A stretch of DNA of 64,000 nucleotides from assembly GCF_050908995.1 (NCBI RefSeq), contig NC_135125.1, positions 12,115,011-12,179,010 on the forward strand. Reading direction: 5' to 3'. The notes under the pieces are model-generated. The model saw nothing but the letters and a program-made list of their open reading frames with translations. It ran no database searches and was not told where the DNA came from. Position 1 is the stretch's first letter, and each line of letters begins with the position of its first letter. A program made the position numbers and the translations under genes. Positions 24,995 to 37,758 of the stretch are shown in pieces. Source of the DNA: Andrena cerasifolii (Eukaryota > Arthropoda > Insecta > Hymenoptera > Andrenidae).

Positions 24995-26949
24995 CACAGC
25001 GAATTTTAAGATTCTTACTATAAACCTTCCGCAATCTCCTTGCCCGATGACATAAGTATAAAGTAATACTGCGCCATGAACTGTTCAGAGCACTCGTTGT
25101 GTTTCAATTCTCACAACGCCCAAAGTTGCCCGTCGCATCGAGCGTGTTAATCAGAAGCGGGCGAAGCACGCGCAGGAAGCTATAGATCCAAGTGCCACTT
25201 GGTGTATCCTATCTCGAAGAAACGTCACCGCAATCCCCAATCGGAAACGTACTCCGAACTTACGAGCTTCTTACGTGCCGTTGGATGTCACGTCCCGGCT
25301 CGATTTCCGGCCAGCGGCGTCGCAACTGCGATACCTATATCCCGTTCGCGTTTCCCTCCACCTTGCTTGCAATCAACGCGATGCACACGTGACGCACACG
25401 CGCCTGCACATCGACTGATTGCACCTGTAATTAGAGCTCGCCGAAGGTTGACACGAATGGAAATTCCGCGGCATTGGCTCTCATCGTGCATCCTGAATTT
25501 GGTCCACGCCCAACCGCGCTAAGGATAACTCGTTCGACTCAGGATTATTATTTCCAATTAAAGGTCACCGCGCTGCCAGAGAAAATTCCACCCCTCTTTC
25601 TCTCTCAAGCTTTCGCTTTAATCGCGGATCTCGCGTGTCCCCTGTAAACCGTCCCGCGATAGAAAGTGGATTTCAAAGCGACCTTTGCGCGAACGGATTT
25701 AAAGTGCCCAGCCGACCGGGCCATTTCGACGTGGAGATTTATGAGCGACGCTGGCGATCCTGAAAATACTCGTTGTTAAATCGTACACCGCTTCGAAACG
25801 AATATCCGCTGGAGTCCAAAAGATGTTTAAAGCTTCCATCTCGAGAAGAGGATAGGTTTTAACTGCTGGTTCATGGGACCAGGGACGAGTAATCTGAGCG
25901 TGGGTGATGTCAGCGTGGTTCTCTCTTCTTTCGTCTGATGTTGCTTAAATTTCTGGTGTCTGTGCGAACGATTCCAACGTTCCGAATCCCTTCCGTGGCT
26001 CTTCTTTGACTACGGCTGGCTGGCCTATAATTACGGAGGGAGGCGTGCAATTTGCAAACTGCTCGATCGCGTCAACGACCGATGGGACCAGCGTTCGGGG
26101 CTCGATCGAAAGCAGCGCGAAGTCTCGAAACGTCTGGAAATTGAGGGATTCGTATTGAACGGGCCGAATTCGGTTGTTTTGCATATCGACGAGACCTCTC
26201 GGCAGCTCCTATTTCCAACTTGCCTGAACGCGCTTCCGTTCATCCCGATTCCACTGGCGCCATCGGTTTGAGTAATTGCTGTCTAATGAGAATTCCGCGT
26301 GGCTAAAACTGCGCGTCATGCCGTTTCGAGCCGAAGAATCATGGTCGCTTTGTTCTATTTATGGCCGGTATCAAATGGTATCGACGATAGGACGAAGCGG
26401 ATAACGCTCGACTTTGCGTGGATATCAGCTGATTACGATTAGTGACGTGGAGGGAGAGAGATCGATAGCCAGTCGATAGAATTAAGCATGCGAAAGATGT
26501 GCAGATGAGATTAGCGATTCTACGAAGCTCCGAAAAAAAGCACTCACCCGGAATGTGTTATTTCAACCTCGAAAAAAATACATGCTCAGGTTGTAAAACT
26601 GGTCAGCTTGGTTGAGATACTCTTTTTGCGCAAGGCGTTAATGAGTTTGAATTGGAAAGGTGTGTTTTAACAATTTTTATCCCCGTGTCCTTGGCTCTTT
26701 AACTGTTCCCTGCTAAAAAGCCAGAGACCAAAGCATATGCTGATGGAGTATAAAATATATTTGTTTAAAAAGTTCAGGGATTTTTGGTTTCGCTTCATTT
26801 GGATAGAGTCCTCTGTTATCGACGTCTGTTATCAAAGTCTCTTCCAAAGTAGCTCGTATTTTTGAAACTACGGAACGTTTGCTTTCTCGCCGACGTAGGT
26901 GCAATAGGTACTGTTGGTTCTAATTTGTTGTTTCCTTTTTTTGTTTCAG
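24995..26949. other. Non-coding DNA upstream of a candidate exon
   Basis: No gene is supported. The last 400 bases are less GC-rich than the surroundings and lead into a strong polypyrimidine tract at 26,931-26,947. Confidence 0.5.
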
Positions 26950-26955
26950 GTGAGT
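26920..26955 (+). other. Juxtaposed 3'/5' splice sites (candidate ratchet point)
   Basis: A branch-point-like CTAAT at 26,920 is followed about 25 bases later by an unbroken pyrimidine-rich tract ending TTTCAG at 26,949. A donor consensus, GTGAGT, follows directly. This head-to-tail arrangement is the defining signature of recursive splice sites described in long insect introns, where the upstream intron piece is removed and the donor is regenerated. Confidence 0.5.
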
Positions 26956-27027
26956 ACCAACTCCATGGATACTTTGGATCTAGTACGAACGAGACGGGAA
27001 CTTGCGAGTGCCCTCCTCCGAGAGCAG
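26950..27027 (+). CDS. Candidate internal exon of an unidentified gene (78 nt)
   Basis: The segment starts after TTTCAG and ends CAG before gtaacg, a usable donor. Its length is a multiple of three. Read from its first base it is open throughout and gives a plausible helical, charged peptide starting VSTNSMDTLDLVRTRRELAS and ending ALLREQ; a stop (TAG) follows within the presumed intron, so the donor is needed. A second frame is also open. Because its first six bases are a donor consensus, the exon could be skipped by re-splicing, as is established for the Drosophila Ubx microexons. I do not recognise the protein. It may instead be only the downstream part of a zero-length ratchet site. Other exons of the same gene must lie outside the window or are unrecognised. 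Confidence 0.4.
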
Positions 27028-30000
27028 GTAACGTAGATGTTGGAATTATCAGCGCCGAGCGCTCTATTGATTTTTTCCATAGCATAAAACTTTGCCGGTG
27101 TTGCGAGCCACGTTTCGCCAGTGTTACTTGAAACTAGATACATTTCTATTCCGTATAGAGTAATAGCGATCTCTTTCGAAACTCAGCACCAATTTTATAG
27201 CATAAATCAAGGCGCAGCTCTGCAAATTTAAATTTTAAAATTGCACATTGCAATTCTACCTTACTCTCTTCTATTTATTGCAAAAGTTTCTTCGGTATAT
27301 TTCAAATTCAGCAATCGCGCGTACAAGTAGTCTGTCGTTGTTATCAGTGAGCGCGCACTCGACAAATATTTCCAAAAATACTGCCTTACCGACAGTACGA
27401 AAGGAAGTGTAGCCAGCTCGCAATTTGTCCTCGGATGGCGCCACCAAATCCTCTCGTGACCGTCGGCACGTCCGCTATCGACCTTCCTACACGTGGTTCC
27501 AGCTTTGTCGGCCTTCGACACGCTCTTCCCCCACGGACTTTCTTTCACGCAGGCGTGCACGTGGCCTGTCCGGCTAGCAACCAGCGCGCACGTTAGATTG
27601 CATTTCCGGTACGTGCCTCTCGTAGGCACCGGAACCCTTAAGCTCCAACTTCCTAATCCAATTTTTTCCCAGATAGTACCAATAAGGTGAACTCTTCCAC
27701 GCAAGTTCACCCGCCACTTCAAATTCCCAAATTTCAAATTACCAGCAAACTTGCCACCTCCCTCTTTCGCAACAACGTGGCAAATTAGTCGCAGTACTTT
27801 CGAACAAACGTCAAATACCCCATCGCCCCGTAGAGCCCGTGGTGATAAATTTTGGAGTCGCGAACGCGAGAGACTTAAACGCGTTAAATTATTAATACCC
27901 CTCCGGAGTCGGGCAGGAAAAGAGGGCGATGGGGTTGCGCACGAGCCAATCCGGGGGGGCAAGTTCGCCCTGGGGGAGCAGTCGTTCCGCTCCACCCTCC
28001 TCGTCGACGATTCCGTCTCGCCGTTGCACCGGGGGCCACCCGATCACTCTGTCCCTCGGTCGACGGGCACGCCATGTGACGCTCAGCTGTGTGTTAAATC
28101 CCAAAATTATTGCTGGCCGCGATGGCGAGGACGCGACTCGATTACGCGTAGCCCCGTTACATAAAACGACAGTGGAGGCCCAGTCGCAGGGGCAGACAGA
28201 AGCAGGCAGAGAGGAGGGTGGCCACGTGGTGACGAAAAAATTCGGCAGCCCGTTCCGACGGGCGATTGTCAGTCGCACGAGCCCCCTCCGGGCGTAGAAT
28301 TATCGATTCGTGACGCAGATACCGCCAGCGAAATTAGCGCGAGCTCTCTTCGGCTGGCCGACTTGAACGCAGCCGAGCTGTGCAATCGCCCCTCTTCCGG
28401 GTCTCAGCGACGATGCAAGCGCGATAACCGCGCGGCCGCTACAGATAACGCACGGGTGTCCATTTGCGTTAGATTATCGGGCGGCCAGTAGATCTCTCCG
28501 CGCCAGATTGCAGCTGTTTTCGATACCGAAGTGCAGCGATTTATCTCGAGCGTCGGGACTCGAGTAACCTGACCTGAAACCGCGGCATACGTGTCGCCGG
28601 TGATCCGCGTTTTTTGGGACTCGCTTTCGAGGCTCGCGTGGGTGCTCGGTGCAACGAGGATGCTAAAAATAGCGGGGCGTGTACGATGGTAAAAGCGCAT
28701 CTCTCGCTACACTCGTGGCCTCCTTTCGCTCCCGTTTCTCCCGTTTTTTGAAGTTGAAGCACCCTAGCCGCGCTGGCAAGCACGACCTCGCGTGGATCCC
28801 GATCGTTGCTCCGCTAACCTGTTACCTCGGCGAGTGCGGCTGTAATCGTTCCCGAACGATTAATTAAATTTTTATTCCACGAGCTCCCTCTTCGCGCAAA
28901 ATTCCGCCCGGAGTACCCTTGAAATCTTTGCCCGCCGCTGGCTGGCGAAATAGTGGGTCAGTGTTTTTCATTTCGCGGAGTAAAGGGGTCAACGACGAAG
29001 GAAAAGTCTACACGGGCCAGTAATTTCTGCGCGCCTCTTCGGCGCGGTTACGCAACCGCGCGCTTTCGCTCTGTCATTCACTGCAGCGTGCAAGCGCGTG
29101 CCGAACGGTTAACGTTTATTAATAACGCGGCCGTCGATCAGAGGGACGCGAAAATCCATTGACCGTGACCTCCCCGCGAGCTGGATGTCGCCTGGCTTCG
29201 TAGAAAATCCGGGAAACTCCGGAAAATTCGCGGAAAATAAATATTCCCTCACCGTCTGGTGTGTCGAGACGATTTCGTCTCTTCTCAGCGATAATCCGGC
29301 GAGGTCCTCCTCGAACCACTCGCAGGAACCATTGAAAGTAGCTTCGTTAGCCGGAGCTCTAAACATCGCTACACGAGCCTACCTCTGAAAGAAGCGTGTA
29401 CCGAGAAGTCCCGAGGAATGTTTCAGCGAGGAGTTGTATAATCGCCTCTCCGGGTAGATAAGCACGTAGAGACCGGCGGTCTGCTCCCGATAAAGCGGGC
29501 TGTTATCGCGAAGAAGAAGTGGAAAATTAACCGGGACGGGATATCGCTGGTCTATGAAACGTGCTGTAGGGAAACGCAACGGACGCGTGCACCGCGAATT
29601 ATACCGAGGGAATCATATTGTCACGCAGCTCGTATCTCCGATGGCGGCAAGGAATGTCGCTCGACCGCGCTCGTACTACCTGATAAATGATCACGCCCGT
29701 GGAATATTAAGACTCGCCGGGCGGACGTGCAACGATACAAGCGACGCGAACAAATGTTCTCGGTCGCGTAGCGACACGGAAAGAAAGCCGGCATAGTTTC
29801 GCGCTGATAAATCAGCCCTCGACGAAACCTATCGGGAGGAAGGGGCTAGGCTTTGCGAATCAAGCTTTCGCTCGGCCAGCAGCCGTCTGCCTCGCAAATC
29901 GCTGCGCGATTTATTCGTCCAGCGCTCGAACGACGTCGGGGCGAGCCGGTGTATTAGCTTTCGTCCCGAGGAAATGTCAATTCACGGCTCTGTGATACTT

Positions 30001-30030
30001 TTTCTGTGCTAGAGCGGCTAGACCATTGTA

Positions 30031-30051
30031 CTCGGCGCAAATTGCGCCGAG
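30031..30051. repeat. Near-perfect 21-base palindrome
   Basis: CTCGGCGCAA and TTGCGCCGAG face each other around a single central A. It may be a binding site for a dimeric protein or a chance symmetry; the neighbourhood gives no hint. Confidence 0.55.
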
Positions 30052-30630
30052 CTGTTGGAATCCGTTTACCTTGGACGCGGAACGGAAAAACTATGTATGC
30101 ACAAGCTAGATCACAGGGTGATTCTAGTATGCAGAACGAGCTTTCCAGCTATTTCCTGTCGCGAAACAGAAGCTAGCTCGGCGCAGAAGATTGAATGGCT
30201 GTAATTACACGAACGTAACATGCAGTTGCACTTGTTTCTCAACTAGAATACGTGTCCCCGTTATTCCGAACACGCATGTTATACACTCGTAACAAGGTCG
30301 CGCGCTGTCTTCCGATTTCGACTGACCTGCATCGCCGGGATCGATAGAGCATAAAGAGGTGGTGAGAGGATGATAAGACGCGTGTCCCATAGACAGGACA
30401 CCGTTGGCGCGTAGGAAGAGCGGAGTGCAGCAGGATGCACCCTGAATGCAGTTTCCATAGGTGGCTCCTCGGTGAAGTTTCCGTTCGAAAGATCGCTTGG
30501 TTCTCGGTAATTTTCCGGGACCGGTCCGTCATGAGGGGGCAGCGGAACGTAAAGAGGAGAAAAGAAAATCGGAGAGGCCAGGAGGACGAGAGAGAGACGG
30601 ACCGGTCTGGAGAGGCTCGTCGAAGCGGAC

Positions 30631-30669
30631 AAGCGAGCAGGCGAGCGGGCAGGCAGGCAGGCAAGCAAG
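30631..30669. repeat. Degenerate GCAG/GCGAG tandem repeat
   Basis: Tetranucleotide-like units, GCAG with GCGA and GCAA variants, run for about 39 bases. Confidence 0.7.
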
Positions 30670-33600
30670 AATCGGCGATCGCTCGGAGCGTCTCCTTGGC
30701 TCCGGTCAGTGCCTGGCTACGGCCAACTTTTCTTCACCTTGCGGGCGAATGACCGTTACGTTTTTTCGCTCCAAGGCTGGACGTATCCTTTCGTCGGGGC
30801 CTCTCCCTTCTCGTTTTCGCGCTCCGCAGCCTTTCTGCCTTTCCACTCGTTCCTCCGCCGAACAAAGCTCCTCTCGAGCTCGCCTTCTCTTCGTCCTCCC
30901 CTGCTCCTTTCCACCTCGTCTTCTTCTCCCGTCCACCTGTGTCTTTCCATAACTTCCACGCGCTCTTTACCTCGCGTCAGCTCCGCGCCATAATGAATTC
31001 TCAAAGTCGAAAGTAACGAACGCGAGCGGGTGTGGGTGTTCTCCGAGAGCCATCCACGTTGGCTGGAACAAAGCACTCGGCCGCGATCGATCGTCCAACT
31101 TTCCATTCGAGTTACGAATCGCGCTTTCGTGGTTGATGTCTGCTCGGTTTGGACAGGATTTCCGACGCAGGCAATCTTGGACCGCGTCGAGCCCTTTGTA
31201 GGACGATTCTCAACGAGGTGCAGTTTCGCGTCGAAGTTAACGTGGAAAAGCGACTCGCACGGGACGCTTCAGTGGCTACGGCGATGCGGTATCGACGGGG
31301 ACGATTGTTTCATCGTTAAGTGGAGGAGTCGAGGAAAGAAACAGCTGTGAGCCAATACACGAGCCTCTCGAGTGACCATATGCAACGCGTGTGCCCCGAT
31401 CCATATTCTCCCTCTTCCGCTGCCAGGCCACTTTTTTACGCTCTAAATTTTTAATACGGATATCACGATCGTGGCGAGACTCCAAAAACGAGGAGCAACG
31501 GAGCAGTAGGACACTTGGAGCCGGGCCAGTTTTTATCCTCTCTTTACCTCCACGAAGATGCTGTTGGATATGTAACGCTCCCGAAAGCGACAAAGCTTTT
31601 TCATTTCCCTCGCGTTCCGAATTATTTCTCGGGAGCACACGGGGCGATCTGCATTTTTGACGGATGCAAGCCGACCGCTTCCCTTGGAGCGTGGCACGCG
31701 AGAGGCCGAGCAGTTATCCGCGGCCTATCTGCGCTTGTAACAGGCCCGCGGCCATGGTCGTCGCTTCCAGACGGATCCGTCCTCGTCACGCGAGCTCGCG
31801 CCCTTAAGGGTCCGTACACACGCGACTCTGCTTTCCCTCGAAACCCCCGAAAACCCCTGAAAATTGCTAATCCAGCCTCAGTGATGCGCGTATCCGCGCC
31901 AAACTGCCGGAACTCGTGCTTCGCGCGGCAAACTTTATCGCCTGCAACACGGAACCACGCGAGTCCTGTCCCAAGAGCGTCCCGCACCGTGGATTTAAGT
32001 AGGAACAGGGAAACGGAAGAGAAGGCGGCAGGCGACGGAGGATATTCGAGGAAAAAGTGGCTAAGAAGGGCCGAAGAGGAGTAGCACGCGGTTAATGTTA
32101 CTGGCACTGAATTGCAAACCCTTCACGGTCGAGAATCATCACCGAAAGTGTTCAATCTCGACGCGTCGTTCAAGCATTCGCCAGCCACCTTAGCTATTCA
32201 CGCGCACGTTCCAATCAACTAATTGAAAAAAAAACCGACGAACCGTCGGGGGCGCAGGAACGCGCGTGGATCATTAGCAAATGCGTCTCGTGATTGAATT
32301 TTTCATGTATCGCGGTCATTGGAGAGTGCGAGTCGGGCCGCTGGCTTATCGGCGTTATTCCTAGTTTCAATTAGCTAATTAAGCTAACGGAACGCGGGCA
32401 CGGTTATTTGCTAATGCACGGCCGATCAATCCCCGGTGTTTTTCTGATCGGGTTCCTTCGCGATCCTGCGCGAGGCTAGTTGAACGTCGCTGCGAAAGAA
32501 ACGGAGACAGTCTGCGCGTTTATCAACGGAACGGCTCGGTCGAAAGTGGCGGCCCAGCAACACGGCGATCGCAACTTGGATCGCTTATCGATTTTTCTCC
32601 CCCGGCTCTCACGGGTTCGTTCACCGTGCGTCCGAAGCGAGCCTACGTGCCGTGTATATTTCGCTTAAGTGCATGTACATTTTCATTCATCATCCGCGGC
32701 GAGCTGGCGATGAATCACCTCCTTGGCCGATCGGCACAGGTACAAATTTACCGCTCGCCTGTCTCTCTGTACGCGGCCGCGGCCGATTGCTGGTGTATCG
32801 CATGCATTATTAATTGTAACGCCGCGCACGTGATAACTCGTCGCGCGTCGTCGCTCGAGCACGCTTCGCGATCATCGAGCCCGGCTATCGAGCTCGGCGA
32901 TCGTGATTCGGCGCGCGAAATTGGGAAATCTGCGATCTCCCGAGGCCGGCAATCGATACTTGGAAGTTCCCCGGCGAAGAGGGAATGTTCAGCGTTGGGA
33001 ACGAAGCGTAACAGCCGACACGTCCCCAGAAACTAGGCCTCGGGCCGTCTGCATTGGTCGGGGCCGCGCGAAATTGCTGAATGCACGAAATGAAAGTATC
33101 ACAGCTGACGGGTTGGGGTGGCAAAAGCGGGGGATGACCAGCGAGGGAGTGAGAGCCGACGGAGGGTGGTTTTTGCCAAGGGTGCTCCGGCTTTTTTCAT
33201 AACCAGCGGAAGAAGGGTTGCGCGGACAATGGATCTTCATCTAAATTGTAAATCGCACGCTGTAAAATTCTAAATGATTAGTCCGCGTGCACGTCGATGG
33301 TGGCTCGCGCCACGATTTATATTAGCTTCTCGACGCCGACGGTCGCCTGTTTTGCATACAACGACCCTCGCGACGCAACATTCGATTCGCTTTAAACGTC
33401 CGCCACGGCCAGACTCTGTGGCTCGATGGCTGGCAGCTCGAGAGCTGCGAGCCGAATCGTTCGATCACGAAAATGGTAAGCTAGATTCGTTCATCGTCTT
33501 TCGATCTGGCTTTGGCCGAAAACGAATCGTCGGAGGAGTTCCCTCGGAGGTGGGAAAGAGAGTCTGGAAGCTGGGGATCGGTTGGAGCGAAGGGGATATT

Positions 33601-36068
33601 CTCGTGATCGGGAGAGACGAGAGAAACTGTGGATGGTTGAGGAAAAAGGCGAGAGCTTCGACCTGCTCCTCGCCGCGGCAACCGGTTGGGGAGGGGTGGC
33701 AGAAGAAAATCGGAGAGGTTGGTCGGTGGATTTGCATTTTGATAAGAAATCTCTCGGAAAGTTTCCTCCGAGCAGCTCGCCTATCTTCCTGCATCTCGTT
33801 CCATAGCTCGCGACAGATAAGGAGAGGTCCTTTTACCCGAGTCCTCTCGTCTTTTCCGGCAACCCAGCCGCGACCGCCTTCTTATTCTTACCCCATTACG
33901 TCGGATTAGCTTATTATTCGAGGCGCTGCTGGGTGTAGCGTCGATGGAAGCTAATCCTCCCCCGAAACAGATCGATTAACGCGAGCCCAAAGAGAAAGAG
34001 GGTAAGCTGAAATGAAAATCACGCGTACAGAGTAAACTTTGCCGCTGACATGCCTCCACTTCTTCCTGCATTTTTCATCGCCTGCTTTATTATGTTGAAT
34101 TTAATTATCCCGGGCGCCGTTAAACGCGTCCGCAGCGCGGAAAAACTTGTCCCGCTCGCGAAGTGTCAATTAACTGGTCTCGCTGGGACGTTGAGCTTGG
34201 GGGACAGCGTCGGAATAAAAAATTCACCAGCGAAGTTTCTCCGTGGAAGCTCCCTGGGACTCATCTGGAGGATTAATTCTCTTCTTTCGCGCGTTCCCGC
34301 CATCGGGACAGAGCTCCTCGGGTCGAAACACTCCCTCTAATTGCCTGACTTTCGTCCGCTTCCCGAGCACGAACACTTGGACGGTAACTTGGCGCCCTCG
34401 ATCGCGGCCGACACATTCGGGCCACCTCAGGCCATCACGGACAGGACGAGTCATTATCAAGGATTTCGTTGTTGGAAATACCTTCGTTGACGTTCACTGT
34501 GACACATCGCCGCCTGATGCGTCATAGGTTTTCCAAGAGGAGCGAGAAAGCTTGGAAACGTCAGTGCTTGGGGGGAGATTATCGTTCAGGTTCTTAGGAA
34601 ATCACGATGTGGACTCATGAATATGCATTTGCCCGCGGTGAATACAAAGAGCACGGATCAGCAGTCAAGTTGTGCTGTGGAAGAGCCTGGAAGCTGATAC
34701 GGTTCCACTTTCTCTCATCTATCCGTCCAATTAACAGATATCGACGCTTTCGACGCGAACAAATCAGCAACCCCTGTTTTGGCTCTCTCAAAGAATGCAC
34801 CGGGACAGTCGAGATACTTGACGAATATATTCCACTCCCCAGCAGGATGCGACGAGTGTCTCGAAATTGCTGTACACTGTGGTTGATTCATCCGCTGAAC
34901 GCTCGAGCGACGAATGTAGGAGGGTGTATCGGAGGGTGGATGCGAGCGAAGCATGCGAAAAGGCTCTGAAAGAAACGCGGGGCAATTATGGATATTGGTG
35001 GGCTTCGACGCTGGCGAATTAGCAAGCCCGGCAGCCGTAATAACGAAAAATGCGCGGATCAAAGTGTTATACTTAACGAACGCCAGCTGACCCTCGCTCT
35101 CACCGCCGGCAAGCCGCGAGGACCATCAATCCCAGGCTCGATTTTCACGCGTGCGTGTTCCATTCGACGCACGTGAATGTGCACCCCCGATCGATGGCTA
35201 AAAAACGTAGCCACGCTGCTGGAAACGCGACCCCTCGTGAAAGCCGCGTCGGCGGTCCTCTCCGCAGGATCCTCCGCTGGCTGCATCCGACCCTCGCTGC
35301 TTTTCGTCCTTCCTTCTCCGCGATCCGCCATTTATATTAATGAACGGAATTGCTCGGGTTTTTACATGCACCCTTGCGCGTATGTACATCGATCGACAGA
35401 CGGGCAGAGGGAGGGACGATAAAAAGAGGGACACGCGGAAGCGACGCGTTGTTCGCAGCATTTCAGCCGACCCTTTTCATTCGGATGGAACGAGAAAGCA
35501 GCGAGTCATTGCGCGGAGAGCCTCGCGGGTAAGAGGGATGATATTCGTTCGATCAGAATCGCTTCGTTCGTTCGTTGGACGCTGGGAGTTTGAAGTCTAA
35601 TGTTGATCTGGATAACTCTGCTGCTCGACAAGTCCGCGGAATGGAATGGAAGCACGAGCCGGTCGTTCGTCGCTTAATTTTCCACGGCCCGGGGTTCCAT
35701 CGATCACCCTCGATGATGCATTCTCCAGACAGCCCAGTTTTCCGCGTCTCCAGGTCCGAGAGAAATATTTCCAACTGGAGCGCTGTTACTCGGTCATCGC
35801 CGGATGAATTCCAGCAACATCGAAGGTTCGAACTGGATGCTATCGCGGCCCTCGCGCCCTTCGGGAAATATATACGTATCCTGGACGTCCGTCACTTTGA
35901 AAAATGACGTCGCTCTCGGCTTTTCCGTCCCGGCGGGCGAGGAAAGGGATAGAGAAAAAGGGAGAAAAAGAGTGGAGAAGAGAAAAAGAGAGGAAAAGAG
36001 AGCATGGAAACAATGCCTCGATGCGGACGGCGGATCGAGAAGGGAGAATATCGGGAGGGAGATTATCA

Positions 36069-36072
<4 letters not shown>

Positions 36073-36136
<64 letters not shown>
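36073..36136. repeat. (GA)32 microsatellite
   Basis: A pure GA dinucleotide run of 64 bases follows about 140 bases of almost pure purine sequence. Such tracts can bind GAGA-type factors in insects and can form triplex structures; both are possibilities only. On the minus strand it is a (CT)32 pyrimidine tract. Confidence 0.97.
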
Positions 36137-36141
<5 letters not shown>

Positions 36142-37378
36142 CCATTTTGCATCGAGCCACTCACCCTTGCCACTACTTTGTGCACCGTCTCGCCCACCCT
36201 TTCATCCCCGTGGCTTATTTTCGACGGGAGGGAGCCCTTGCCTCGGTATTTGCCAGGCTGCCGCGCTGCTCGCCCGTCGGACCAGCCTCGAATCGCCAAA
36301 AATATTTCGCAATTTCAATCTGCGAGTCGTTCTTACGCGTCGGAAATAATTGCGACCGTCACGGGTACAGCGAATCACTCGTGGTATCGATTTTCCTTGC
36401 GGCGGTATTGCAGACACGATTTCAGCATACGCGTCCGCGGGGGAGGAACCAGGGATGGAGAAGTAAACACGAAAATACAACAGCGTGCTCTTGTTTTATC
36501 GTTCTGGTTAACAGAAGCCCGGCGAGTAAAAACTGTTTTCGTTTATCGTAGACCGAAACGCGAGGGGGTGAGTTCATCTGCACGCGCAAAGGGTTGGGGG
36601 GAAATGGTAGAAACGCGGAACGAATTTCTAAGGCTTTGTTATTTTTCTTCCAGTGTACCTTGCCCCTTAATGGAGGAGCGGCGTTCGATTTTCCGCGCGA
36701 TCGGCTCTTAAATATTCAATCTGCCGCGTCCCGTGGACTTGTCTTCCTCAGCCACTCGTGTACCTCTGCTTTCCCTTAGCGGAGAAACCGTCCCTTCCTC
36801 CGTCGACTTCATCGAGGGGCAGAAAAACTCTTTCTCTTCCGTCTTTGTCTCGTGCTCGAAGAAACGAGAACGCGCAAGAATCCAGCTCCTCCGGGCAAAC
36901 GAAAGAGACCGCGAATACCTCGCGTACGTGCGAAACTGTCCTGCGCCCCGCACCTCTCTGCCCCTTTGCATAAATCTTTCGTCGAACGTAACCCTGGCGC
37001 CCGAAATTAGCGGCGGCTCTCGGCGGTGTTTTAACTCCAATTTGCATGCAAAAAATGCCGGGGCGGCGAACATCGACGACGACGCGGCTGGAAACGAGAA
37101 CGACGAGAGGGCTCTCGAGCCAGGAGGATTCTCTCTTCGTGAGAACGAGTCACGATATCGTTTTGATCGAATCGGCCCGTCTCTTTTTCCACCCGTTCGC
37201 TGTGGGGTGGTGACGCGGTTCGGAGTGTTGGCCGTAAATGCACGAAAAGAAAAACTCCAGACAGGGCTGCCAGAGGGCGAGGGGCGATGCCGCCGCGATT
37301 TCCTTTCCTCTTTCTTCGTTCGCTCGCCCGGGTTGTCGCGCGAGGCCGACTTTAATCTAGAGACGCGGTAGCGTCTCG
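36137..37378. other. GC-rich non-coding DNA with one acceptor-like site
   Basis: A good acceptor-like sequence ends TTCTTCCAG at 36,653 after a pyrimidine tract and a TTCTAAG branch-like motif. No donor or protein-like frame follows, so no exon is called. Confidence 0.45.
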
Positions 37379-37758
37379 ACGCCTAGTACATGAAAGACAC
37401 CCTGTATATATGTCGACTGTCGCTACCGCTATCATTTACTCGTCGCGCGGCTATTCCAACCTAACCTGAAACTTATTTCGTTAATATCTCGTCACGCCCG
37501 CAATATTTTCTAAATTTAAAGGCATTTTTCTGATGTAAACCGCATATAAGCTTTCGAATAAGACCAAATTCAATAAAATCGGTCCACGCAGGACAGAGAT
37601 ATCGTAATATCGGCCAAGTATTTCACTGAAAGCACCTTTATGTACTTGCAGCTCATTTTGATTTCACATATATTTTTTTTATATTGTAATTATTATTATT
37701 ACCTTCTATTTTTTTGCGATACTCTTTTTCGTCCTCGAATTTGTCATGTACTTGGCGC
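37379..37758. mobile_element. Possible miniature element with 15-base imperfect ends
   Basis: ACGCCTAGTACATGA on the left and TCATGTACTTGGCGC on the right match as inverted repeats at 13 of 15 positions and bracket a markedly AT-rich island in GC-rich DNA. No flanking duplication was found and nothing is encoded. It could be a decayed element or chance ends around some other repeat. Confidence 0.3.

Larger units (their letters stand above)
27028..36072. other. Long GC-rich non-coding stretch, no gene seen
   Basis: About 9 kb without a supported exon. Overlapping frames at 27.3-28.3, 30.4-31.1, 31.5-32.1 and 33.3-33.9 kb occur on both strands and look like chance openings. A small inverted repeat and a GCAG-type tandem repeat are listed separately. 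From about 35.93 kb the sequence becomes strongly purine-rich, leading into the GA microsatellite. Confidence 0.5.

Noticed and set aside
27261..27995. 244-codon open frame on the minus strand
   Set aside because: No domain, no codon bias, no flanking splice signals; overlaps equally open + frames.
35815..35845. GGTTCGAACTGG, resembling a tRNA B box
   Set aside because: The last two bases of the box do not fit and no A box or cloverleaf could be formed upstream.
36604..36653. Strong acceptor-like sequence (pyrimidine tract then TTCCAG)
   Set aside because: No donor or plausible coding frame within a few hundred bases downstream.
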